Shown: positions 53,691 to 64,000, counted from the stretch's first letter. The stretch is 64,000 bases of DNA from Synchiropus splendidus (GCF_027744825.2 NC_071342.1:11179501-11243500); one strand, 5' to 3'. Numbers and translations are program-made. The notes: generated by a model not told the origin, from the letters alone.

Positions 53691-56600
53691 CTGGGAAGAG
53701 ATGGATACAGTTATGGGTTATTGGAGCAAAAACTACAGGTGGGTGGAAGGCATTAGGTTTCTTACCCAGCAATTGCACCTGTCTGCTGCATGACAGGGAG
53801 ACACGTCTTAAGAGGAATAGGGAGAACTTTCTGAGTGCGGCGGTCCGGATAACGCACCACAAGTCTTGTGTTTTCAATACAATAACCCTATGAAAGAAGA
53901 GAATTTCATTTTGTCAAGTCACATGTCAAAGATTTTTCATGTCTCATCCAACTACCCGAGATCAGGTCGCAGGGGCAGCAATGTAGCAAAGAGGATTTGC
54001 TGCCCCTCCTCTGGCAGCTCTTCATCAGAGGTCACAAACACTTAACTGGCTTCACTTAATGTGGAGAAGCACTGGCTCTGCTCCAAGATGATCGACAACC
54101 TCATAGATGATCGAGCTCCTAACTGCAACACTCTAGGCGCAAATTCACATCCTGACCACAAACTAATCATAGTTCTGCCTCGAATTGGATCAGCTCAAGA
54201 CAACACAACTCAACAGAACTACAGCCTTAGGAGTCTCCCAACCGACAGTGAAGTTGAGTATTTTGTGCGAGTGTGTGTGTACCTGGTTTAGCTTTACTTG
54301 TGAGGACCAACGTCTGGAAACACTCCTACTTGTGAGGACATTTTGGCCAGTCCCTACAAGGTGAAGCCTGATTTTGATGATTAAAACTTCAAAATAACTG
54401 GGTCACTATAATTAGGTTTAAGTTTGGTTCAAAGTCCTGGTTAAGATTAGCAATTTGTTTTAGGTTTAGAGTGAGAGGCTGGGGAATGCATGAAAGTCAA
54501 TGGGAGCTCCCCACAAATGTAGCAATACAAGTGTGTGTGAGTGTACTTGAATAGCTATCTTTGGAGGGGGGGGTCTTTGGCGGAACGGACAAGCACTCAC
54601 GTTCAATTTCTCCATGGCGCGAGTGGCCATGTTTGCGTTCTTAAAGTTGACGAAGGCACAGAATCTCTCATGCAGCACACGAATGCTCTCGATCTCACCA
54701 TACCTGCAATATAAAGCAGACAAATGAGGACAGACCTCACCGTCTCAGTCGAGAGGAGAGGACAGTTTCACACACTAACACGTTTACTTCACAAAGAGCT
54801 CAACTGTTTTCTTAAGGTTGTATTAATATTTGTGCAATTGACTCCTGGAAAGATTCAAATAATACAATGAAATACAGTGTTCTTTTCAGAATACCAGAAA
54901 AACACAAGTCTTACTTGTGTGCATTTGATTTTCTTTGAAATATATTTGCAGCAAAAAGAATGTCACTGTAAAGATCACTGATTTCATTGATACTTATGTC
55001 ATTGCTGTATCTACTGTATATTTCAAACTTTCAAACTTCCGACTCAGACTGTGCTAATATGCCGTCACAGGCCCAGTACAATTCTAGAGGAACAATGCTG
55101 CCTGTAAACATATACTTGCCTCCCTTAAACACTTTCGGCAACTAGATCTCTATAACATTTGGCAACGCCCTGGTCTGACCTAGACAATGCAGTTTGCAAA
55201 AGGTTGATGAAGATGAAGCGTGAAACAATGTCAGATTTGTCTGAGTGTGACTGAAGCTTGCCGACCTCAAAAGTGAATGTAGATATTCTGTTATTTTTTT
55301 ATGCGCTGGCATCGTCAGAGACAGAGAGAGTCTGCGACAGCTATTCTAATTGTCTTTATAGAAGGCTGAGTCAAATATTTACATTCCAAAAAGGTCCCTC
55401 AGGTGTTTGTCAGTTAGTTCAGTTGTCACGTTCCCCACCCAGAGTGAAGGACACGGGCTTCTGAAAGAAGGACAGACAGAAAGGTTACAGTGTCTCACAG
55501 ATTAGACTTTTCAATGTTCAAAAGGCCATTGTGTGAGGGTTTAAACAGTGAAACTGATCTTGTTCATCAGGAAATGTTGCTTATCAAGTCAGAATCAGAT
55601 AGAGGATTCACACATACCCAGGTTGTATAACAGAGTGATCTTGGCTGCCAGCTGGAAAACAAAAAAAGCCCTTCGACTTAACACATTTGTGCAGAAGTAT
55701 AATGTTATTTCTGTTTCAGAACAAGTGGGTCAGTCTTCAGTTAGAGATGGAAGCATGTGATCGTACCCCTCGCAGCGTCAGAACCAGATGCCAAAACAGC
55801 CTGCACAGTCTGGAGTTTTTCCAACAGTAGTACACTCTGCATCTCCTCAAAACCCAGCTCCTGGTGTTCAAGCAGGACAATGGGTTACCACAGAGGTTAC
55901 ACAGCTTCAATATTGTCAATAGACCCACCATTAATTGCAACACTTTACAGTTAAAAAGGTCGTTCACGGCTTCCTCACAGTCTCGGTCCAGTTTCAGCAC
56001 CTGCTCCATGGCTTTTTCGGCCTCACTGTACCGCTGCAGAGCACGAGCACACAGACGCATGAAGCTCTCAGAAGATTCATAACATGTGTGCTAGACCTGC
56101 TCACCTTCATGCCCATGAGAGCGCTGCCTCTACGGAAGTGTCCTTTGGGCCAGTCGGGGGCAAGCTGAATGGAGCGCTCGGCATCAGCCAGGGCCTGAGG
56201 GTACTGCTCCAAGCAGTAATAGCAGTAAGAGCGATTCCCGAAGAACCTATCAGAGGGAACCAAACATTACCACTGGCATCATCACTGCGTATCTTCTACT
56301 GTTAGCCATGAAGCAAGATACCTGTAGTCTTTTGGGTCACATTTGATGGCTTCTGTAAACATGCTAACAGCTTGTGAGTATTGACCCTCCTGCACTAGTT
56401 TGATTCCTTTCTCTGGAGATAAAGGTGAAAATAGGAGTTTAAAAGAAGAAAGCTTGTTATTAGTCTAAACCTTAGATTGAATCTTTACCTGTTAGTGATG
56501 CACTCTTCTTAGTGGTGTCGACTCCATTAGTCTGAAACAAAAATCTCAATTGTTTACCTGCTACATGTGTTTCAGGAAGAGAAAGCGGAAACAACGCCCA

Positions 56601-59600
56601 AATTTACATTGAGTCCATTATCGTCTCACCACACTGGTGTTCAGCCGTGACCATGACACAGGGATGGGAATTTAATAAGACACTAGTAGCAAACCAAACA
56701 CCAGAAATTCCAAACCTAATTCTGTTTCGTCTCGTAAATATGTCGGCCAAAATATTATGCAAATGATAAAATGTTGTTTACATTGTTGTACAAGGATGAT
56801 GATACACTAAACTCACTGGGGCAGTCACTTCATAGAGTTACGTTACTGACAAAGGTTAGACATGAGTTCTGCTCGAAGTTTGTTGATGTGGACTTTACCA
56901 TTTTACCTTGTTGCCAACATTGGCGTCACCATAATAGAACAGTGCTTGCATAGCAGAAATGTCACTTGTAGTGATGGGTAGATGAGGTACTATGAAACAC
57001 GTGGTTTAGAAATAATGTGAGTTTTCATTGAATTTGTTATTCTAGTGCAAATTGTTCCATCTGGTGGGCTCTGAAAATAAGGACGCTGTGGCTTCAATGC
57101 TGTGTCATGAGACCCTATCAGCCCATCGCAAGTTGTTTCATTGTCCTGTCAAACATGTTCGCAGAGAACGACAATCAACATCTTGAATGTCAAAATACAA
57201 CACAGATCATATCTTCAAATGTTGCTGAAGTATACAGGAACAAACTTCAGTCCACCCCCAAAACTATCTCCCACTGCTAAAAAATCCTTTTGAAAAATCC
57301 AGACGGTGACCTGGATCGTTCCAAAAATTGAGTCATTTGTTCCTTGTTCACATATTTCCTGTAAACTTCATTAAAATCCGTCCAAACTTTGTTTACAGAC
57401 AGACAAATCAGCGGAAGCAATTAGCCCAGCTATTTTGGTTCTTTAATTTGTAATTACTGATATCCACAGGTGAAAAAAGTTTGCTTTTCCCCATTTCCAT
57501 TTGAAAGATCTTTAAAAAACAACTGATTTTAAGGAAACATAAGTAGTGGCTTGTAGTCCGGATATTGTGGGAATTAAAAAGTCACCACTACAAACAAACC
57601 TAAAGCACACATTAGAGTACGAGTGGAGAAATATACCAGTATCTAAACACCTCACTTTAAATCAGAGTGCGTTTAAAAGTCATTCACAGAAGTTAGAGGC
57701 TAACATCAACTGAAGACATTAGAAGACTCCGTACTCATATCAGTATCCTGTTTCATTTTTAAGTGTCAGGTAAAGTAGGTCAACATACACACGTTCACAT
57801 CAGGGACTGTTCAAGTGGTCTTCCCACAGCGCAGTCCAGCAAACAGACTTTGGACTACCCAGAGGAACAATCTGCTCCCACCAGGATAAGAGCGCATAAA
57901 TATTATGACAGTGGCTCCCTTTTAATACAATTCCCACCGGCAAAAAAATAACACTTTCAGCATGCGGCCCGAGTGAGGGACAAACATGATGGAAGTGATT
58001 TCTCTTCACAGAAAAACCCAGCTGTCACAGACGGAGTGAGTCATCACAGCAATTCCATGTGAAGCGTGATAGACTTGGTTTTCATTCGTAAAAAGCTGCA
58101 ACAGTTTAACGCTTTAATTTCGGCCCAAAAACTTTTATTTAACAGGACCAAGTTACACAGTGCCTAGTTATTTAAACAGATATGAAATCTGCCAATAAGT
58201 CGAGCAGCTTACTCCTTTGAGGTTTGAACTTCACTCGCCTGCCGCTGCTTTGATTCCGACTCACCTCTCTCCGACCTTCATTTTCCTTGTTCTCTTTGGA
58301 CTTGCGGCATGATCCTTTGGGTTTGATATGACTAGCAGCATTTGCAAAGAAGGCACTGCTCACATCCCACTCTGGCTCCTGCAGCGACACACCTGACATT
58401 AACACCTCAGACATATAGCCATGCATCTGCAGGGGTTTGCACCTCTTCAGTAGATGTGCTCATCTCTTTAGGAGACGACATTACTGGAGAGGTCTTGAGC
58501 GATGCATCCACATTGGACTCCTTTTTCTCCTCTTTCTCTTTGTCCACTTCCACATTACCTTCCACTTCTGACTCACTGTCTTCTAGCTCAGACTCCGCCC
58601 CTCCGTCGTCCTCATCCTTAAGTGAAACAGCATGTTAAAAGCTCAGCCAGTCACAATGACAGTGCATTTATAAATCCAGGTTCCACACAAAAGCCAACAT
58701 CTCAGTCATTCGGCGCTTCTTTTTTAATTATCAGTTTTCTCAACTAATCAACTAGATCAGTACATGTTTATTCTATTTTGGGGGGGTTGAAAGACTATAC
58801 ACAAACACACTCAATCCTCCGAACAATCTTCTACAGGCTGTGATGCATGCATGCAAGCACATGTTAACTTCCTCTGGACCTCTTCAGAGTCGATTATACA
58901 GTATACATGACATACCTGTTCGGGACTCTCGTTTGACTTCACCTGCTTCTTTCGCTTTCTACGCCGCTGGAAAGTTTCCAAACACACATTAGCAAATGGC
59001 CAAAATCCCTCAAATGTGACGCTGAAAAGAGGTGTAGGCTTTCGGACTCACTTTCCTTTTGGCTTTACGGCGCTCTGTTCTGCGTTTGACCTTCTCCTCT
59101 TCACTCAGGTCCTCCTCTCCGTTGAACACTTGCTGAACAAACATCATGGATATTGTGACACCGCTCTTGAATGCTGGTGTGACCTGTCAGTACGACATGC
59201 GGTTGTTTACCTGTGACAAAAGGGCATCGTCGCTGGGGTCAGAGGTCGCGGTAACACAGTCCATCTTTTCGTCGTTCTGCTGGACTAGAGGGCCTGTTGA
59301 GGAAATAAAAGCTTACAACGCGGTACCTCTGAACCTAAAGTAAAGTCACATAATTCCAGGGAACTTGCTCTAGAGCATCAGGTTTTGTGACCAAGACATT
59401 GTGGTTTTGGAAAAATCAAAAATTAAAAACTCTCCCTTGACATCCAATGGACTTCCTGTAATAGACAGTTTTGCTTCTCTCAAAGTGACACTTGTTATAC
59501 GCAACACTCAACAAAAAAGGAAGTAAACACCTAATTGCAAGACGGAAAAAAGCTTAATCTTAAATCTTTCTTTGATAAGATTCTCTTTCTTTGAAATCAT

Positions 59601-61906
59601 TCTTAACTGTCCACCACATAAAAACTTTTTTTATTGACATTTTTATTGACTGCAAGTACACTGTGGTTTAGTTTCAACAAAATGTCTTTCTACAAGAACT
59701 GCTACACAATAGTGGTGTCAAAGTTTTGAAGTTAATATTACACATAAGAAAACACTTTACACTGATCAACAATTAATAAGATAATTACATGCAAACATTA
59801 GTTTTATACATTTAGTGTTGGTAATTAGGATGATGTTTAGCGTGAATGTTTCCTGACCAAGCCAAGGCAAAATAAAGTCTGGCTTAACAACATGCTAGTG
59901 TGTGGCTAATACACATATGAATAAGTAGTTTATCTATGGTAATACATGTTCCCTAATCTAAAGTATAACCAAACACAACAGTTACCTAAAGAAAACTCAG
60001 ATGAATTATATATAAAAGCACAGGAGACTACTTCTTAATTTCTCATATATTTATATATAGTCTAGATTTAAGCCCAAACTACTGAAAAAGAACAAGACAC
60101 CTCTTTAAGAGCCTTTAAAAAGATGAACTCAAAAAAGCGGCAACTGCAAGAATGATGTCATGGTTCAAGTACCCATGAACAATGTAGAGAAATTCTTGAT
60201 AAGGTGGAAAGGAATGCGTAACCGAGTATCTAAAATAAGATGTCAAGAATATGGATAACAAACTGACAGACCTGAACAAGGAAAAACAAACATCAGCAGG
60301 TGTCAAACTTTCATTGGTTTGGCGAAGACTTCCTGAGCAGTGACAAATACCATTTCAAATACTTGATCCATGACTCAAGCTGCAGCTCTCTTGCATCTGC
60401 AGAACAAGGACTGACGGGCCATGTAGGCACCTGTCTTTCAGGAATTTCAGATCAAAACTCTGATGCCAGAATGAAGTATACAATAATGAAATAGTATAAA
60501 CATAGTTTAGGAAATTAAAATAATGTTCGGGAACTTTATGTTAAACTAAAAAATGGTCACATTTTTAAAAAGCAGCCGCATATTTGTAGACGTCTTGCAA
60601 ATAAGGAAACATTGTAGCTCCCACAATATACTACAAATTTTCAAATGCCTTTGGTGAGTGACTTTAGCGGGATGTATGGGTCTCATAAAGTGGAGCTTAT
60701 ACAACCAGCTGTCTTTAGCAAGAGAAACAAGACAGGGCACGCACAAAAAAAGCAGTATCAATTGTGTCTAGACTGCAGCCTATACTGTAAAATGGAAGTT
60801 ATGTGTTTTAAGAGAGAATAGAAACCAAGTTCATAGTTTGTTTTCTTGCTTCACTTGGAAACCAAAACTTGACCACAATATGATGAATCACAAGCGATAC
60901 AGAGTAGATAAACAAACCTGATGTCCTTTTTTCGTAACAGAAATTCATATTGCAACTGCAAGGGTGAGTCAGTTATGACTGATCAGACAAAAAAAATAGG
61001 CACACAAAAGAAGAACTGGAGCTAATAACTTTACCAAAAAGTAAACCTCTGCTCAAGGAAAAACGGGAACAACACTCGGTTTACTTGAAGTAGTTTGATT
61101 CACACTTCCTGCAGTTTGTCATGTGGGTAACAGCAGATGATCCAAGTAATAATAATAACAAAAATAGTACTTAGCATACTCTTATGTGGCACCTTTATAT
61201 GTCGATGAATCGACATATAAAGGTGAATCAACACCGTACCTCTAAAGTTAGGTAAAGTGTCGTGCAAATAATGAGGTTTTGAGGAGACGTCGCCCGGAAT
61301 TATTATATACTCCCATCAAAACACTAACCTCAGGCAGTGTAAAAGTAGCGCCTAAGTTAACTTAACACTCACTCGCTCATAAGGCAATTCTGACATGAGC
61401 TGGTTGCGACAATGAGTTACACTTTGCTCATCCGTATTTACAGAGACAGAAGAATAGGATTAAACATTGTGTGGTTTTAGTGACATGCCGATGTGACTGA
61501 GAAGCTGTTGTGTAAATATTTCCCTCTGGGCGACAGTGTGGCAGATCCGCAAGCTTCCCGCACAGCGAGGAAACCTCGGCTCAGTGAGCGCTCGGTGTAA
61601 ATCCCGTGCAGTTGACGCTTGCTCTTCATGAACTGCTTTATGGCATCGACTGCGCCAAACTTGAGCTGCAAACCTGCAGGCTGTAACTAGGACCTTTCGT
61701 TGTCTCAGACTGCAGTTCAAACAAAACGAGTCGTACTAGCGCGATTCTAACGGCGACACATTGATGTTTGCTGCAGCAAATCGCCCGGGAGCTGTCGTTT
61801 TTCACTTTTAGGAAGTTTGGAGAAGTGGGGCGAATCTCGACTCACCGCTCCCTCCGAGTCCCAGCAGACGACAAATGTTTCGGGTGAATTTCATGAGCGC
61901 AACCAT
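53555..61906 (-). CDS. ttc31-like gene: TPR, RRM and CCCH zinc-finger protein
   Basis: Exons found: 61846-61906, 59211-59293, 59052-59132, 58916-58966, 58443-58616, 58213-58378, 56489-56531, 56322-56412, 56105-56246, 55929-56033, 55767-55860, 55618-55651, 55383-55460, 54601-54703, 53766-53887, 53555-53690; about 520 residues. Order of parts: acidic and strongly basic stretches (EEEKVKRRTERRKAKRK, RRRKRKK); a block EPEWDVSSAFFANA; TPRs (GQYSQAVSMFTEAIKCDPKD, NRSYCYYCLEQYPQALADAE, RYSEAEKAMEQVLKL); an RRM with RNP2 LWVGNV and RNP1 RFCAFVNF; and a CCCH finger C-x7-C-x5-C-x3-H near the C-terminus. The TPR block and the basic region resemble TTC31. Human TTC31 as I know it lacks the RRM and finger. 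Role inferred: RNA-binding, co-chaperone-like, intracellular. Phases agree except between 58213 and 56531, where an exon of 3n+2 bases is probably missed. The first exon is tentative. Confidence 0.85.
53766..53887 (-). CDS. ttc31-like exon: last RRM strand and linker
   Basis: GYCIENTRLVVRYPDRRTQK closes the RRM, followed by a proline-containing linker. Donor GCTGG|GTAAGA; acceptor TTTCATAG. Confidence 0.88.
54265..54540 (+). repeat. Dispersed fish repeat, copy 2, in a ttc31-like intron
   Basis: Contains TACCTGGTTTAGCTTTACTT, CACTATAATTAGGTTTAAG, GGTTTAGAGTGAGAGGCTGG and CTCCCCACAAATG in the same order and orientation as the copy at 38065. It lies about 60 bases from the acceptor side of the intron upstream of exon 53766-53887. 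Confidence 0.7.
54601..54703 (-). CDS. ttc31-like exon: second half of the RRM
   Basis: MYGEIESIRVLHERFCAFVN, FKNANMATRAMEKLN; RNP1 is RFCAFVNF with both aromatic positions. Acceptor TATATTGCAG, donor TTGAAC|GTGAGT. Confidence 0.93.
55383..55460 (-). CDS. ttc31-like exon: first half of the RRM
   Basis: SPCPSLWVGNVTTELTDKHL, RDLFG; RNP2 is LWVGNV. Acceptor CTTCTTTCAG, donor GGAAT|GTAAAT. Confidence 0.92.
55618..55651 (-). CDS. ttc31-like exon: 34-base linker
   Basis: AGSQDHSVIQP plus split codons. Acceptor GTTTTCCAG, donor CCTGG|GTATGT. Phases agree with both neighbours. Confidence 0.8.
55767..55860 (-). CDS. ttc31-like exon: helical linker
   Basis: ELGFEEMQSVLLLEKLQTVQ, AVLASGSDAAR; likely amphipathic helix after the TPRs. 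Acceptor TTGAACACCAG, donor AGGG|GTACGA. Confidence 0.87.
55929..56033 (-). CDS. ttc31-like exon: third TPR
   Basis: RYSEAEKAMEQVLKLDRDCE, EAVNDLFNCKVLQLM. Acceptor GTGCTCTGCAG, donor TTAATG|GTGGGT, phase 0. Confidence 0.9.
56105..56246 (-). CDS. ttc31-like exon: second TPR
   Basis: FFGNRSYCYYCLEQYPQALA, DAERSIQLAPDWPKGHFRRG and SALMGMK. The FGNRS and W.KG.FR.G.ALM landmarks fit TTC31/STI1-type TPRs. Acceptor CCCTCTGATAG, donor ATGAAG|GTGAGC. Confidence 0.93.
56322..56412 (-). CDS. ttc31-like exon: first TPR
   Basis: KGIKLVQEGQYSQAVSMFTE, AIKCDPKDY; helix A/B pattern of a TPR. Acceptor TTATCTCCAG, donor TACAG|GTATCT. Confidence 0.92.
56489..56531 (-). CDS. ttc31-like exon (43 bases) before the TPRs
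   Basis: TNGVDTTKKSASLT plus a split codon. Acceptor TTTGTTTCAG, donor ACAG|GTAAAG. Only phase 0 is open, which does not match the phase-1 end of the previous exon found. Confidence 0.75.
56532..58212. other. ttc31-like intron(s), possibly hiding one small exon
   Basis: 1.7 kb in which the reading phase must change by an exon of 3n+2 bases if the flanking exons are right. I examined acceptor/donor pairs near 56640-56695 and 56815-56850; both contain stops in the required phase. Confidence 0.5.
58213..58378 (-). CDS. ttc31-like exon 6
   Basis: EPEWDVSSAFFANAASHIKP, then a Lys/Arg/Glu-rich run and VKFKPQR. The first block resembles the LDLSSTFV region of TTC31. Acceptor TGTCGCTGCAG, donor AGGA|GTAAGC, phase 1. 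Confidence 0.7.
58443..58616 (-). CDS. ttc31-like exon 5: acidic, Ser/Glu-rich
   Basis: Starts DEDDGGAESELEDSESEVEG and ends TSTEE. Acceptor GTTTCACTTAAG. The donor is inferred as GAAGAG|GTGCAA because reading on meets a stop within nine codons; this implies an unusually short 64-base intron. Confidence 0.6.
58916..58966 (-). CDS. ttc31-like exon 4: basic cluster
   Basis: RRRKRKKQVKSNESPEQ; a good nuclear-localisation-type cluster. Acceptor AACTTTCCAG, donor GAACAG|GTATGT. Confidence 0.8.
59052..59132 (-). CDS. ttc31-like exon 3: acidic to basic switch
   Basis: QVFNGEEDLSEEEKVKRRTE RRKAKRK, quoted in two parts. Acceptor GTTTGTTCAG, donor GGAAA|GTGAGT, phase 0. Similar in character to the lysine/arginine-rich helix of TTC31. 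Confidence 0.8.
59211..59293 (-). CDS. ttc31-like exon 2
   Basis: PLVQQNDEKMDCVTATSDPS DDALLSQ-type acidic stretch. Acceptor TTTCCTCAACAG, donor CACAG|GTAAAC. If exon 1 is wrong, the ATG at codon MDCV could be the start. Confidence 0.7.
59294..61845. other. ttc31-like intron 1
   Basis: 2.55 kb, AT-rich, with a perfect 36-base hairpin at 61190-61225. No coding block recognised. Confidence 0.55.
61190..61225. repeat. Perfect 17-base-arm hairpin
   Basis: CACCTTTATATGTCGAT, GA, then its exact complement ATCGACATATAAAGGTG. Confidence 0.95.
61846..61906 (-). CDS. ttc31-like exon 1 (tentative start)
   Basis: MVALMKFTRNICRLLGLGGS then donor GCG|GTGAGT, phase 1, which matches the next exon. The short basic, hydrophobic leader has no counterpart I know in human TTC31. 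A second ATG at codon 5 could be used instead. Position in a GC-rich island supports a 5' exon. Confidence 0.45.
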
Positions 61907-62070
61907 CCAGCATTATCGTCCTGAAAGAACCTACAAAATTTTGGGAAAAGTATTATTTAAGTCACAACGAGCGGAGACAGTTGGTGACGAATCTGCGGGA
62001 GTCTCTAGGTGGTTTCTACTTCCTGAGCGTGAGACAGCGACGTCGGACCTTCCCTGAGCGACGTCTTAAA
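61850..62070 (-). promoter_or_regulatory. Putative promoter region of the ttc31-like gene
   Basis: GC- and CpG-richer than its surroundings, directly upstream of exon 1. Two GCGACGTC motifs (about 62037-62044 and 62058-62065; CRE-like half sites) and ETS-type ACTTCCTG (about 62018-62025) are seen. No TATA box, as for a housekeeping gene. Confidence 0.4.
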
Positions 62071-63633
62071 GGTACAGTACACGATTGTCATCCAGTCATA
62101 GGCTCAATATACCATTTGATTTATTTTACAGTTATTATATTTGGTTTATTCACTGAAATAGGATGCAGGTAGATATTTTTTTTTAAATCACAGACCCAGT
62201 CAAGTAGCAGCCAAAGGACCTAAAACGTAAACTAAAACATTAGTCGTTCATTTTGAGTTTTTATGAAAAAATGCCAGTTACAAAGTCTGTGATATTGAAA
62301 AATAAATGTGCAGAAGTCACATCTGGGATTTGAAAGATGCAAAAAAAAAACATTGTAAAAGTTTACAATAAAGAACATTGCACATTGTTTGCTTTTGTTG
62401 TTCCTTTGACAGATGTTTATTTTAGTGGTAGACAAATACAATGCATGTTACAGTACCACTCACATTTATTCATTCATGCAAAGTTATTACATGCTAATAG
62501 TATGAGGAGTCATTATTACTAAAACATCACAATAGGTTTAAGTTCCAGAATAGTTCTGTTCACCGTCTCGTTGTGTCAAATGGACACACAACTCAAAACG
62601 TTGCGGCATAGTTAAAATTTTGATCACTCTGATCCCCACTTCACAGTTGAAGTTAGTGATCCACCGTGAAATCTCATTTTAGCTGGTCATAACCTTGCTA
62701 AATTTTGTGAGGCTCATCACTGTCAAGCTGAAATCTCAAGTCGGGTGAAACCATGTAATAATATTCACTCGAAAGTGAAGCCTTAATATAAATGTTAAAC
62801 TGAGAAACTACACTGTAAATTCAGGAATACTAAACAAGAGTAAAGTTTTAATGTTACCAGCACAGTTAAAGAACAGGATACAGCAAAAATGTGGCACCAG
62901 AAAACTTACTCAAAAAACGATCGAAGTACAAATTAGCATTGTTGGTTTATAGACTCCTGGCTTCATTATAGACTGGAGTGTTTGACAGACAGTGAGGGGT
63001 CTATCATTGATGATAATCGATAATATCACATTCAGTCAGACAGAATTTCAGACTGTAAATTACTAGAAACAACAAACATCTGAGACTGACCTGACAATCA
63101 GTCACCTCCAATAAAAGATCCACAAGGCAGATGTTGCAACAGACCTGAGGATTTGTTTCATACGGAGTATGTGGTTTTGTGTTTTTCAGCTTCATTTTTC
63201 AGCTTCATAACATGATGTCAAAATATTTCATTATATCATATTTATTTCATTGTGTTGTACAACATTAGAAAGTAAATGTCTACATCGATAAAAAAAATCA
63301 CAACAGATCTATAATCATAATAATGATAATAAAAAGTTCTCATTCCTCATCCAGACACAGTTCATCACTTATTTTTGTAGTCCTTGTTTCTTTTTCAATG
63401 TTTTAGTGTTTACACCATGGCAGTCAACATTTTATAAAGTATGCAAAGCTACTCTATTGATGTGTGAGATTTGTATGCTGAAGACCCTTTAATATTACTT
63501 CTGCTAATATTTTAATTGAATTCATTTCATTTGTGACAAACATGATGATAAATCCTAACAGTATTAAAGCTGTCTTGTTCTGCCGCAGTGTAAAGGTGGA
63601 GTGCTCAAGTCAGTTCAGAAAGCAATGACAGAT
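61907..63633. other. Intergenic region between the ttc31-like gene and pyroxd2
   Basis: 1.7 kb, AT-rich, no gene. Includes the pyroxd2 3'UTR; AATAAA on the minus strand at 63241-63246 and ATTAAA at 63511-63516 are candidate polyadenylation signals. Confidence 0.6.
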
Positions 63634-63710
63634 TTATCTCCTGAGACTTTTCAGGTCAGCCATCGCAGTCAGGGCTGCATTCCAGCCAGGCGATCCCATT
63701 ACACCGCCAC
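63634..63710 (-). CDS. pyroxd2: pyroxd2 last coding exon
   Basis: 77 bases from acceptor ATTCTTCAG to TAA. Completes [13 protein letters not shown] and ends DLKSLRR. Confidence 0.92.
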
Positions 63711-63922
63711 CTGAAGAATAGAAAATGTAGGCCATCGAAAGTTGGAACCAGCCACCTTCATTTTAGTATTGAACTTTGACATCATAAACTCCAAACCGAA
63801 CCTGGATGGCAGCCACTGCCACACAGATAAAGGCCGGCGATGGGCGTGCGGTAGTCGGATATGGAGGGCAGCGGCCGTGCCAGGTAGAGCTGGTCCAAAG
63901 ACATCGACCCATGGAAGATGTT
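63634..63922 (-). CDS. pyroxd2: pyroxd2, C-terminal two exons (gene continues beyond the right edge)
   Basis: Pyridine nucleotide-disulphide oxidoreductase domain-containing protein 2, an FAD-dependent oxidoreductase reported in mitochondria. Exon 63802-63922 reads [20 protein letters not shown], then [20 protein letters not shown]. Exon 63634-63710 reads [20 protein letters not shown] and SLRR before TAA at 63636-63634. The motif [16 protein letters not shown] is the C-terminal FAD-contacting block of the family. Both exons have consensus splice sites (acceptors TTTTTTTTCAG and ATTCTTCAG; donor CATCCAG|GTTCGG) and agree in phase. PYROXD2 next to LOXL4 is also seen in human. Confidence 0.93.
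63802..63922 (-). CDS. pyroxd2: pyroxd2 penultimate exon
   Basis: 121 bases, phase 0 to 1. Carries [10 protein letters not shown] and the start of the glycine-rich FAD block, [12 protein letters not shown]. Confidence 0.93.
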
Positions 63923-64000
63923 CTGAAAAAAAAGTCCCTTTAACTGCAATGTGTGCCAAACTGGAATCACCATTTTCTTTGCAATTATGAGCTCATGTTG

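Overview
The window is animal nuclear DNA, almost certainly from a teleost fish and probably a percomorph. Coding sequence is split into short exons with GT-AG introns. The dispersed repeats are typical of fish: an L2/CR1-like LINE ending in a TGATTC tail, hAT-like elements with TAGGGGTGT ends, a pogo/Tigger-like element with CAGTGGTACCTCGG ends, and long CA and TA microsatellites. There are no bacterial-style operons and no CRISPR array.

All four genes I can support lie on the minus strand. From left to right: (1) the N-terminal part of crtac1 (cartilage acidic protein 1), with five coding exons between 1 and 9005, running off the left edge, plus a probable 5'UTR exon and promoter near 11.9-12.25 kb; (2) a complete loxl4 (lysyl oxidase-like 4), with 14 coding exons between 31319 and 47259 that join in frame to 806 residues, plus a noncoding first exon near 48.2 kb; (3) a ttc31-like gene (53555-61906) encoding an acidic/basic N-terminal region, three TPRs, an RRM and a C-terminal CCCH zinc finger; (4) the last two coding exons of pyroxd2 (63634-63922), running off the right edge. 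In human 10q24.2, CRTAC1, LOXL4 and PYROXD2 occur in this same order, which supports the loxl4 call over loxl2 or loxl3.

The genes do not form one pathway. CRTAC1 is a secreted extracellular-matrix protein and LOXL4 a secreted copper amine oxidase that crosslinks collagen and elastin. The TTC31-like protein looks like an RNA-binding, co-chaperone-like intracellular protein. PYROXD2 is a mitochondrial-type FAD oxidoreductase.

The 19 kb between crtac1 and loxl4 is mostly repeats and unassigned sequence, with three well-bounded exon-like islands on the minus strand (21.45, 25.9 and 28.75 kb) that I cannot assign. The most interesting observations are: loss of both cysteines of one predicted disulfide in SRCR domain 3 of LOXL4; a TPR-RRM-CCCH architecture in the ttc31-like gene; a hAT fragment nested inside a pogo-like element whose intact sister copy lies 24 kb away; and several near-perfect hairpins or inverted repeats.
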